Program-made: the position numbers and the translations under genes
Source of the DNA: an uncultured Alphaproteobacteria bacterium
GTDB taxonomy: Bacteria; Pseudomonadota; Alphaproteobacteria; CAAHEQ01; UBA3637
DNA: 64,000 nucleotides
Direction: 5' to 3'
Assembly (NCBI GenBank): GCA_934216505.1
Contig: CAKQBW010000005.1
Span: 1-64,000 of the forward strand
Shown here: one piece after another, positions 35,401 through 41,702 of the stretch
Position numbering within the stretch: the stretch's first letter is position 1
Layout: each line of letters begins with the position of its first letter
The notes under the pieces: generated by a model
Seen by the model: only the letters and a program-made list of their open reading frames with translations
What the model was told of the DNA's origin: nothing
Databases searched by the model: none

Positions 35401-35965
35401 CATCATCACTCATTAAATTGATTTTGTTGATTTCGTGGGACGTGCGGAACCCATCAAAAAAGTGCAAGAAAGGTACCCGTGAAAGGTAAGTACTCATTTG
35501 AGCAATCGCCGCTAAATCATGGGCTTCTTGAACAGAATTAGAGGCGAGCATGGCGAATCCCGTTTGACGGCAGGCCATCACATCGGAATGGTCCCCGAAA
35601 ATAGATAACGCATGGCCACACACAGTCCGCGCCGCTACATGCATCACAAAAGGTGTCAATTCCCCAGCAATTTTATACATATTGGGAATCATCAATAATA
35701 ACCCTTGAGACGCTGTATAAGTAGTGGTCATAGAGCCCGCTTGTAAAGCCCCATGAACGGCCCCGATTGCCCCCGCTTCAGATTGCATTTCCAAAACTTC
35801 AGGGACTTTACCCCAAATGTTTTGTTGTTTGGCGGCCGCCCAAGTATCGGCCCATTCCCCCATCGGGCTGGACGGTGTAATAGGATAAATAATAGAAAGT
35901 TCATTTAACTTGTAAGCCACCATTGCGGTTGCTTCATTTGCGTCAAGCATTTTTGTTTTTGCCAT
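32456..35965 (-). CDS. nifJ: Pyruvate:ferredoxin (flavodoxin) oxidoreductase
   Basis: A 1169-aa single-chain enzyme oxidising pyruvate to acetyl-CoA and CO2 with ferredoxin or flavodoxin as acceptor. N-terminal pyruvate domain: ELSIIYPITPSSPMGEWAD. Two 4Fe-4S clusters at ~690-760: CIQCGKCVSVCPHAA and CTGCSLCTQVCPMKA. The TPP domain has ATGCSSIYGGNLPTTPY and GGDGWAYDIGYGGLDHAL, then NTGGQRSKATP. A further proximal-cluster Cys is in GACAGCGETPY. Length matches NifJ. It marks anaerobic pyruvate metabolism. Promoter at 35998-36026. Confidence 0.97.
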   Translation of the reverse strand: MAKTKMLDANEATAMVAYKLNELSIIYPITPSSPMGEWADTWAAAKQQNIWGKVPEVLEMQSEAGAIGAVHGALQAGSMTTTYTASQGLLLMIPNMYKIAGELTPFVMHVAARTVCGHALSIFGDHSDVMACRQTGFAMLASNSVQEAHDLAAIAQMSTYLSRVPFLHFFDGFRTSHEINKINLMSDDDLKALMADIPTDFTGKHALTPDHPKVRGTAQNADVFFQIKEAANKYYNAVPEIVEKCMDKFEKIVGRRYHIVDYMGAADAEHVIVAMGSSIETLGETVKALNANGGKYGVLAVHLYRPFPSQAFVAALPETTKFVTVLDRTKEAGAVGEPLYLDVVSALAEAAVNGRAMPKVLGGRYGISSKEFTPAMAKAVCENTTKNHFTVGIKDDVTHCSLDYDASYQLPVEGMNRCIFFGLGSDGTVGANKNSIKIIADGEGTYGQAYFVYDSKKSGAMTTSHLRFGKNPIKAPYLITSADFVACHHEPFLHKIDLLAVAAPHSVFLLNTTTPREKVWDSLPVEVQQEILDKHIKMYAIDAVEVAQKTGMGRRINTIMQACFFAISGVLPKDEAIEKIKASITKTYMKKGQEIVDANIKAVDATLEHLYEVQIGAATSSIHRQPGIPTNAPELLQKVTGAIIEGRGEELPVSAFEWTVDGTWPTDTAKYEKRRVATMIPCWDPETCIQCGKCVSVCPHAAIRAKVAKPEALANAPAGFKSADYKAPDFKGDKFIIQVAPEDCTGCSLCTQVCPMKAKNTLTMDAIEKHVDEEIKNFDFFMSLPDVDRTKLNTKQIKNVALMRPLFEFSGACAGCGETPYVKMMTQLFGDRLLIANATGCSSIYGGNLPTTPYAQNNEGRGPAWANSLFEDNAEFGLGMRTSVDSKTQFAIQLLNELKADIGAELVESLLNGDQTTEQGIATQRQLVATLKEKLKTLSSAKAKLLADHADYLVKKSVWILGGDGWAYDIGYGGLDHALYSGKNVNIMVMDTNVYSNTGGQRSKATPIGASAKFAVSGSALPRKDLGAIAMSSGEVYVASISLGANDAQALKAMNEAESFNGPSLIIAYSHCISHGYDIGKLGMEHQQMAVKSGLWPLYRFDPRLKAEGKNPFQLDSKPSVPVADFMATETRFKFVKQQNPEHYEELLKQAQAQVDERWAFYTKLAEGK

Positions 35966-35997
35966 TTTTGTTTCCTTTCATAAAAATGATAGGGGCT

Positions 35998-36026
35998 CTT
36001 ATACCACTTTCTATAAAAAATTTCAA
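35998..36026 (-). promoter_or_regulatory. Sigma70-type promoter of nifJ
   Basis: On the minus strand TTGAAA, a 17-bp spacer, TATAAG, followed by a ~25-nt leader with GAAAGGAAA before the ATG. Confidence 0.7.
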
Positions 36027-36029
36027 GAA

Positions 36030-36450
36030 ATTTTCATAAAAAAGTATGAATCCGCCTTTTTCCCTCGTCTTGTCCTTTTGAGGAAATGCAACAACCGAAG
36101 AATCTTAAGGGGGAGGTTGTCATTCTGTCTCCTCTTCCTGTCATTCTGAGCGGGGCTCGTCCCCCGAAGAATCCATACAACGTTTGTCCTTCTTGCGCAT
36201 GCGAGAATCTGTTGGGAGTGGTGTCATTCCTGCTTTTGAAGTTTCCTGTCATTCCCGCGCAGGCGGGAATCTCGTCAAAAAGAGTTTTATCTTATAAGAT
36301 GCCCGATCAGGTCGGGCATGACATATTAAAATTGTCGTTAGGACTCTCTTTTCCGTCATTCTGAGTGGGGCTTATCCCCCGAAGAATCCAGAAATCACTG
36401 ACGCTTGAGCATGGATTCTTCGGTCATGATATTCTCTCAGAATGACAAAA
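36030..36450. repeat. Cluster of intergenic palindromic repeats
   Basis: A gap without credible genes, packed with dispersed repeat units. Examples are GTCATTCTGAGCGGGGCTCG followed by CCCCCGAAGAATCC, GTCATTCCCGCGCAGGCGGG followed by AATCTC, and GATGCCCGATCAGGTCGGGC. Related units lie at 6676-6747, 8090-8168 and 37842-37880. Confidence 0.75.
36355..36446. repeat. MITE-like element with perfect 11-bp ends
   Basis: A 92-bp element starting GTCATTCTGAG and ending CTCAGAATGAC (exact reverse complement), with inner arms CCGAAGAATCCA / TGGATTCTTCGG. Non-coding; it may move in trans or act as a processed RNA hairpin. Confidence 0.7.
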
Positions 36451-36603
36451 ATACAAATTTTCCAATTATTACATTTTCTTGAAATGACACAATCCCCCGT
36501 TTTGGCCCGTATTTATGGGCTGTGTGAAGGGAAAAGAGAAATTTCAAAAAGGTGGGATAAAAACAAGCGACAAAGCCCGTCAATAAAGGGAAGTTGCGTA
36601 TTA

Positions 36604-36621
36604 CAAAAACGATCGTTTTTG
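36604..36621. repeat. 18-bp palindrome, site B1
   Basis: Perfect CAAAAACGATCGTTTTTG, identical to sites A1 and A2. Confidence 0.75.
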
Positions 36622-36736
36622 TCAATATGCTTTTTAGCGTCTTTTTGAATTTTGATAATTTTAAAATAACTTATTGATTTTAAATAAGAATTTAATCGTT
36701 TTGTCATTTTCTCTCTTTCCACATTTTCCCCTATTC

Positions 36737-36754
36737 CAAAAACGATCGTTTTTG
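36737..36754. repeat. 18-bp palindrome, site B2 (adjacent to -10)
   Basis: Perfect copy, directly followed by TTATAGT. It occupies the same place relative to the gene as A2 and C. Confidence 0.75.
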
Positions 36755-36804
36755 TTATAGTGAATTTCGGTTGATATTATTGTTATTTTTGAGGAGGAAT
36801 TGAT

Positions 36805-37836
36805 ATGTATAAAGAAAAAGAATCAGGACGTTCTATGGTGGAAATGCTGGGCGTTTTAGCGATTATTGGGGTATTGAGCGTAGGTGGTATAGCAGGTTAT
36901 ACCACCGCTATGAACAAACATCGGGCGAATCAGATTTTGAATGGGGCGTCTGTGCGGGCCATCGTAATTTCCACGCAAATCCAAAGAGGCTCTGCGGCAC
37001 CGACACTGGGCGAATTTACAGACAACGAAGTTGGCGGGGCGAAATTTGGGACAAAGGTTCAAAACACAGCGGGAACAGGCGATTGGAATAAAGACACCGA
37101 CAAGCGTTTTAGTTTGACCTTGGAAAATGTCCCAGCTGAAGTTTGCGCCCAAATGAAAGCCATGAAAGGAAAAAATGGGATTATCCGAAAGATTGATGAC
37201 GGTTGCACGACCATCACCTATAACAACGACCTATCGCCTAACGACCCTGCGCCGTCAGGGCCAACTTGCCCCGCAGGAACTTCTGAAGACGGGGCGGGTG
37301 GTTTTGCCAAAAATGTGGATACAATCCAATGCTATTGTAATGGGGAAAGTGAAAAATGGTCAGGCTCGGCGTGCGATGGGACTTTATCTAACGACAAGTG
37401 CACGGACAACACCGATTGTAAAAAAGGGAGGTATTGCAATTACTATGATGCTGGCTTTACCACCCTACGTTCAGGTAGTTGCGAAAATGGTCCAGATGCA
37501 GGGTCTGGTCTTTGCGCAGTGATTGATAAAGACGCTGGAACCAACGATTATGGTTTTACTTTGAGTGCGGATGCTATGGATTGGTTTAGTGCGGAAAAGT
37601 TCTGTGAGGCGTTGAATAAAACGATGGTAAGTTTAGAAGATACCGATTGCACAACAAGCAGTTGTGATTGGAGTAAAACAGCAACAGGGAACCTGTCCCG
37701 TACTTTTTGGTGGACAAGAAACCTAGTTGAAGAAAACAATTCTAATTCTTGTAGTGCATACATTGTATTTGGTGCTAAAGACCCTGTTTACAGAACTCCT
37801 TCCCGTGATAAGCCAAATAAGGCCCTGTGTCGGTAG
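36805..37836 (+). CDS. Type IV pilin-like protein with C-type-lectin-like C-terminus (paralog 2)
   Basis: A 343-aa protein. The prepilin-type N-terminus is ESGRSMVEMLGVLAIIG. Residues ~30-150 are close to the protein at 6884-7906 (KHRANQILNGASVRAIV, LGEFTDNEVGGAKFG). A Cys-rich middle is followed by a C-terminal lectin-like region (DAMDWFSAEKFCEALNKTMV, TFWWTRN, SCSAYIVF, KALCR). Unlike paralog 1 its last codons are not NNC-rich, but both genes end GCC(T/C)TGTGTCGGTAG. Strong GAGGAGGAA ribosome site. Probably a surface adhesin. Confidence 0.85.
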   Translation: MYKEKESGRSMVEMLGVLAIIGVLSVGGIAGYTTAMNKHRANQILNGASVRAIVISTQIQRGSAAPTLGEFTDNEVGGAKFGTKVQNTAGTGDWNKDTDKRFSLTLENVPAEVCAQMKAMKGKNGIIRKIDDGCTTITYNNDLSPNDPAPSGPTCPAGTSEDGAGGFAKNVDTIQCYCNGESEKWSGSACDGTLSNDKCTDNTDCKKGRYCNYYDAGFTTLRSGSCENGPDAGSGLCAVIDKDAGTNDYGFTLSADAMDWFSAEKFCEALNKTMVSLEDTDCTTSSCDWSKTATGNLSRTFWWTRNLVEENNSNSCSAYIVFGAKDPVYRTPSRDKPNKALCR

Positions 37837-37841
37837 GGGAT

Positions 37842-37880
37842 TGTCATTCTGAGGGAGGGGCAGGAACGTCCCCCTCGGAA
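37842..37880. repeat. Intergenic repeat unit
   Basis: TTGTCATTCTGAGGGAGGGG followed by CGTCCCCCTCGGAA, the same family as the units at 36100-36450. It lies between converging genes. Confidence 0.5.
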
Positions 37881-37882
37881 CT

Positions 37883-39226
37883 TTACACAGTGCGGGCGGG
37901 GAAATAATGCTGAGCGGGAATATTCTTTATCGCTCGCCCACAATAACGCACCCCCTCTTGGCACTTGCCTGACTTAAGGCACGGAGGCGCCAAACAAGCC
38001 AAAACTTCAGGCCGATGAATTTGATTTTCCAAAAATTTCCTGAGTTGGGCGGAAGTATGATAAATTTCCTCTTGCGCACACCAACAAGTCCGCTTTCCTT
38101 GTTCATGAAACAACGCATTCATATCATAGGTCTTTTGAGTCACCACCATCGCTCCATAGGGGGCAACGGTCGTGGCCAAACTATCGCCCTCTTCGGCCCG
38201 TAAATCCAACCATTGTTGCATAAACTCTTTGGCCTGAAGTTCCAAATGCGCCTGCTTTAAAAGAGGAGGCAAATAAAATTGCCCTGTGAAAAGGGGCTGA
38301 CCCCTTTTTACCGACCGATGCCGTTGGTCTTGGCCATAGGTAGCGCAAGAAATAATGACCTCTGTTTGAATCAATTGTTGTGTATTATTCATTGTATCAG
38401 GATCAAAAGGAAGAGTATCCAAACTATCCACACTGGTCGGAGGGACAATTTCTTTTTCGTTCAAAAAAGTATGGGTGAGCAAAACAGTGGGACGCTCTAC
38501 CACATGGGCTTTGTGGGGCGTAAAAGTCGGCGCCCAATCACGTTTATTTTGTTTTTCTTTATCAAACATATACGCCAATTCTGGGTGTTGTTTTAACACT
38601 TCATCAACCATTTTTTGGGTCAAAAGACGCATTTCAGGGCTGTGGGCTGTCCGATACAGAGCCATCAAAGCGGACACATCAATCGTGTAATCCATCGCCG
38701 TTGGGGCACACTGAGAAATAAACATACGCAACTGTTCTTGCGCAAATTTCGGGGCATTTTGTTGAATATACTTTTCATTCGCAAAAGGCCGTTCTTTTTG
38801 AATTGCTTGCTTGGCTAATTCTGTTAAATGGGGCAAATTGTCCCGATAAATCTGACACCCTTTTTGAATCCACGCCATCACCTTGGTCAAATCTTTATCA
38901 GGATACAACTCACGCAAAGAGGCTTCTATCGCCCGAAAATCAGGGGCATCATACATTTTGGAAAAGCGTCCAGAACGTTGGTCTGTGTTATAAAAAGGGC
39001 TGGACAAATGCAACCCAAACACCGCCAAAGACACAGGGATATCTTTTAAATGAAAAGTAAAATAACTGTGCTCTAAAGTGCTGTGATGACCTGTTTCCAC
39101 CAAACGGGCTTTGACATCAATTTTCTTGTCCAACAAAGAATCGTCCGTGGTATAGCAAACACGGGCCGCATGGCTGGCCGCTGTTTCGGGGTCTTTTTTC
39201 ATTTCATTATACAGTTCTACTTGCAT
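37883..39226 (-). CDS. Two-lobed ThyX-like (FAD-dependent thymidylate synthase family) protein
   Basis: A 447-aa protein about twice the usual ThyX length. Lobe 1 (~1-230) has ARVCYTTDD, GHHSTLEHSYFTFHL and FYNTDQRSGRFSKMY, aligning with ThyX but lacking the RHR of its signature. Lobe 2 (~260-447) has CATYGQDQRHRSVKRG, which supplies an RHRS-like motif, and a cysteine-rich end (RTCWCAQEE, CLAPPCLKSGKC). It could make dTMP from dUMP with FAD. Whether it does so alone is uncertain. AAGGAG precedes the ATG. It overlaps the ELM1-like gene. Confidence 0.75.
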   Translation of the reverse strand: MQVELYNEMKKDPETAASHAARVCYTTDDSLLDKKIDVKARLVETGHHSTLEHSYFTFHLKDIPVSLAVFGLHLSSPFYNTDQRSGRFSKMYDAPDFRAIEASLRELYPDKDLTKVMAWIQKGCQIYRDNLPHLTELAKQAIQKERPFANEKYIQQNAPKFAQEQLRMFISQCAPTAMDYTIDVSALMALYRTAHSPEMRLLTQKMVDEVLKQHPELAYMFDKEKQNKRDWAPTFTPHKAHVVERPTVLLTHTFLNEKEIVPPTSVDSLDTLPFDPDTMNNTQQLIQTEVIISCATYGQDQRHRSVKRGQPLFTGQFYLPPLLKQAHLELQAKEFMQQWLDLRAEEGDSLATTVAPYGAMVVTQKTYDMNALFHEQGKRTCWCAQEEIYHTSAQLRKFLENQIHRPEVLACLAPPCLKSGKCQEGVRYCGRAIKNIPAQHYFPARTV

Positions 39227-40167
39227 TTTAAAAACTCCTTTTTTATTTTTTCGGCAATTTCAGGGGCGGGATTAAGCGGATGCACAGCCACCACTTCTTT
39301 TTTTCCAAAGGGTGTTGCATAGCCCGCCTGATAAAGGGTCTGATGAAAACGCCTGTGCTTTTCACCAATCATTTCTTTGGGGGCAAAAACAAACACAGGG
39401 ACCCCGACCGCACAACATTCCGAACACATGGACATAGAATCCCCCGTCACAATAATTTTATCCGCCCAACTCAACAAGCCAAAATAGGGATTTTCCCCTT
39501 GATCCCCAAAGGTATAAAAGAATTTAGGTTCAGGTAATTCCTTTTTTAAAAAAGCCGTGATTTCTTTGGGCGTCCGCCGAGAAGTCGTCATCAATAAAGA
39601 AGCCGCCTTGAGTGCTTTTATTCCTGAAACAAGTTGAGCCGCCGCCGCTTCGGTAAAAGGGTGGTCTTTCGTTGCCCCACCCACAATAACCGCCAACCGC
39701 TGAGACGGATAAGGGGACAATACTTTTTGCCAATGTTTTTTTTCTGTCTTTAATTTTTCGGGGGTAATCCGATGGGGCGTCCCCACCACCTGCATCACAT
39801 TTGGGGATTTTCCCGTATATTGATCATGTTGGGGTAAAACCAATAAATCGGCTTTCTTTTGCGACCAAAAACCCGCATTCATCAATTGCACAATCTTTGT
39901 TTTCCCGTGCGATAACTTTTTGATTTTCCACGCCACAGGAAAAGAACGGCGTCCCGCACTTAAAACAACCTCAGGCCACGGCGCCACCAACTTTTGCCGA
40001 GACGCTTTATCAATCCCCATAAAACTGGCTCCTTGAATCAAATTGGGGCATTTCACCCATTTGGTATAGCGAATATCTTTGCGCTCATAGGGTAACCCTA
40101 AAGCCTCAGCAACCCCCAAAAGTTGATTGACATTCCCCGCCCGATCATCGGCCAAAACCCAAATCAT
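39217..40167 (-). CDS. ELM1-family protein (DUF1022)
   Basis: A 316-aa protein of the mitochondrial-fission ELM1 family found in alphaproteobacteria. It starts MIWVLADDRAGNVNQLLGVA, then VVLSAGRRSFPVAWKI, VVGTPHRITPEKL, AVIVGGATKDHPF, and VTGDSMSMCSECCAVGVPVF, a typical end motif. The fold resembles GT-B glycosyltransferases, so a role in envelope glycolipid is possible; the bacterial function is unknown. It lies between a lipoprotein gene (2 nt away) and the ThyX-like gene (10-bp overlap). Confidence 0.88.
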   Translation of the reverse strand: MIWVLADDRAGNVNQLLGVAEALGLPYERKDIRYTKWVKCPNLIQGASFMGIDKASRQKLVAPWPEVVLSAGRRSFPVAWKIKKLSHGKTKIVQLMNAGFWSQKKADLLVLPQHDQYTGKSPNVMQVVGTPHRITPEKLKTEKKHWQKVLSPYPSQRLAVIVGGATKDHPFTEAAAAQLVSGIKALKAASLLMTTSRRTPKEITAFLKKELPEPKFFYTFGDQGENPYFGLLSWADKIIVTGDSMSMCSECCAVGVPVFVFAPKEMIGEKHRRFHQTLYQAGYATPFGKKEVVAVHPLNPAPEIAEKIKKEFLKCK

Positions 40168-40169
40168 TT

Positions 40170-40544
40170 CTATCCTTTCACCACCACTTCCTGCGTGGCG
40201 GCTTTCTTTTGCAATTGACGAATTCCCCTTTGGACAACCTTGTCCGATTGTTCTTTAGAAATCTTTTGCGCACACACAGGCGTTTGAAAATACTGACACG
40301 GGCGCGCCACATATGCCACATTCGTGGCTTTATCTTGGACCACCGCCGTGCGTACTTGAGTATCCATTCGTTCTTTTTCCACATACACCACCAATGGCGC
40401 CCCAGGGTTTTCAATGCGATACCAACTGGACAAAACATACGGGGAAACCGTCAGTGTTTGAAAACGAAAGTCCGCTTTATCCAAAGGATTTTGATAAGCA
40501 CACCCCGATAACATAAGAAAAACCAATCCAACATATTTTTTCAT
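40170..40544 (-). CDS. Lipoprotein of unknown function (124 aa)
   Basis: Starts MKKYVGLVFLMLSGCAYQNP with lipobox LSGC. The remainder (SWYRIENPGAPLVVYVEKER, VAYVARPCQYFQTPVCAQKI) has two cysteines likely to pair. A longer upstream frame is open but lacks a signal peptide and crosses a low-complexity Pro/Gln run, so the ATG at 40544 is chosen. It is two bases upstream of the ELM1-like gene, so they are co-transcribed. Confidence 0.8.
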   Translation of the reverse strand: MKKYVGLVFLMLSGCAYQNPLDKADFRFQTLTVSPYVLSSWYRIENPGAPLVVYVEKERMDTQVRTAVVQDKATNVAYVARPCQYFQTPVCAQKISKEQSDKVVQRGIRQLQKKAATQEVVVKG

Positions 40545-40626
40545 GATTTTTATTATAGCAAACCAAAGGTGAATTGACAAGGAAAAAAATACTTCCTTTT
40601 TTATAAAAGAAAGGGGGTGAGGAAAA

Positions 40627-40695
40627 ATGGCTGAGAAAAAAAATTGCGGCTGTGGCTGCGGTTGTGGGACAGGCAAAAAAGGTCCTAAAAAATAA
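40627..40695 (+). CDS. Cys/Gly-rich micropeptide (22 aa)
   Basis: ATG at 40627 with GTGAGGAAAA before it. The ORF encodes MAEKKNCGCGCGCG, then a basic tail GKKGPKK. Four alternating Cys-Gly pairs suggest metal binding like a tiny metallothionein. A related Cys/Gly cluster occurs in the DsbA-like protein at 45710-46525. A GGGGCAC/GTGCCCC hairpin follows. Its size leaves doubt, but the ribosome site and composition are striking. Confidence 0.45.
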   Translation: MAEKKNCGCGCGCGTGKKGPKK

Positions 40696-40737
40696 AAACA
40701 ACGGGGCACTCGTATCAGGGTGCCCCTCAATAAAAAA

Positions 40738-40763
40738 ATACCCCACCAGTCAGCGGGGCATTT
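40738..40763 (-). terminator. Intrinsic terminator of rpmG
   Basis: On the minus strand GCCCC, loop, GGGG followed by TATTTTTTT. It lies just past the rpmG stop. A second hairpin (GGGGCAC/GTGCCCC) is at ~40702-40725. Confidence 0.65.
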
Positions 40764-40767
40764 TAAA

Positions 40768-40929
40768 TTATTTAATCTTCTTTTCCACAAACTCTTCGTG
40801 TTTGCGTGTCTTGGGATTATATTTACGGCGTTTAATTTTTTCCGTATGAGTTCTGGGATTTTTTTTGGCCGTATAGAAATAACCCTCTGGACCCTCTAAT
40901 TTAATTTTAATTGCAACTTTTTTTGCCAT
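40768..40929 (-). CDS. rpmG: 50S ribosomal protein L33
   Basis: 53 aa, starting MAKKVAIKIKLEGPEGYFYT, with KKNPRTHTEKIKRRKYNP and ending FVEKKIK. This is the standard length and pattern of L33. It lacks the two CxxC pairs of the zinc-binding form, so it is the zinc-independent type. It has its own downstream terminator. Confidence 0.95.
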   Translation of the reverse strand: MAKKVAIKIKLEGPEGYFYTAKKNPRTHTEKIKRRKYNPKTRKHEEFVEKKIK

Positions 40930-41001
40930 AGTCTTTACCTTTCAAAAAATAGGATAGCCAAAATTATAACTACTTTTTTTATAAAAGTCAAGAAAAAACT
41001 T

Positions 41002-41640
41002 TTACTCACTTTCCAAGTGTTTTTTAAAATTTTTTAAATCTGCCCACGCCTGCGCCCTCAGGTTTGGATTTTTCATCAAAGCAACCGCCGAAAAAGTCGC
41101 ATACACAGGGTAATCTTTATAGGTACAATGTCCCGCACGTAAAGCGGACAGGGTCTTTCCCTTTATCAACGAACGTACCGTTTCCGCCCCCAATACCAAC
41201 AGATAGGTGGGACGCACCCGTGCCAAACATTTATCCAAAATTTCAAGACCTTCACTGACTTCTACCGCCGTCAGCAACCGATTTCCAGGGGGGCGCCACG
41301 GACTTAAATAGGTTAAATAGGTATTTTTTTCCAAATCCAAACCGATGGAGGCCAACATCTGGCGTGTTTTTTCCCCCTCAGGTCCCGCCAAATAAGTCCC
41401 CGTTCTATCCTCCATGGCATTGGGCGCATTTAAAAGGCACAACACTTTGGCAGGCACCACCCCTGTTCCCAACAAAGTATGCGTGGCCGTTTTACTTAAA
41501 GCAGATTTAGAGGTCCGTTGAATTTCCTTTTGAGGAACAGGTTTTTCCTTGGACTTTTGGCAAAAAACATTTTTTGTTTCCCCACAAAAACCATCTATCC
41601 CTATCTGCTTAAACCAAAATAATTTTTGAAAAATTGTCAT
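41002..41640 (-). CDS. Uracil-DNA glycosylase family-4-like protein, motif-degenerate
   Basis: A 212-aa protein. VLCLLNAPNAMEDRTGTYLA and GPEGEKTRQMLASIGLD fit the GEAPGxxED and phosphate-binding regions of family 4 uracil-DNA glycosylases. TYLSPWRPPGNR matches their TNxxKxRPPxNR motif. The canonical HPS-type motif near the end is replaced (ATFSAVALMKNP), and the iron-sulfur cysteines are not obvious. Fold membership is likely; activity is doubtful. Many alphaproteobacteria carry such a divergent copy. Confidence 0.7.
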   Translation of the reverse strand: MTIFQKLFWFKQIGIDGFCGETKNVFCQKSKEKPVPQKEIQRTSKSALSKTATHTLLGTGVVPAKVLCLLNAPNAMEDRTGTYLAGPEGEKTRQMLASIGLDLEKNTYLTYLSPWRPPGNRLLTAVEVSEGLEILDKCLARVRPTYLLVLGAETVRSLIKGKTLSALRAGHCTYKDYPVYATFSAVALMKNPNLRAQAWADLKNFKKHLESE

Positions 41641-41646
41641 TTTTAC

Positions 41647-41675
41647 TTGCTCTTTTTACAAAAGAAAGATACCAT
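41647..41675 (+). promoter_or_regulatory. Promoter of the TPR protein gene
   Basis: TTGCTC, a 17-bp spacer, TACCAT; ~27 bp later comes AAAGGAAAG and the ATG at 41703. Confidence 0.5.
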
Positions 41676-41702
41676 ATTTTCATAAAAAAGGAAAGAAAAA
41701 TT

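Larger units (their letters stand above)
36490..36800 (+). promoter_or_regulatory. Surface-gene upstream cassette, copy B (two palindromes)
   Basis: It matches copy A along its length. The palindrome CAAAAACGATCGTTTTTG lies at 36604-36621 and 36737-36754, again with starts 133 bp apart. The second is followed by TTATAGTG and a leader (TTCGGTTGATATTATTGTTA, then GAGGAGGAA) resembling that of copy C. It drives the lectin-type pilin-like gene at 36805. Confidence 0.75.

Noticed and set aside
36437..36722. Overlapping ORFs on both strands before the second lectin-type gene
   Set aside because: They are translations of the regulatory cassette; no codon bias or start signals.
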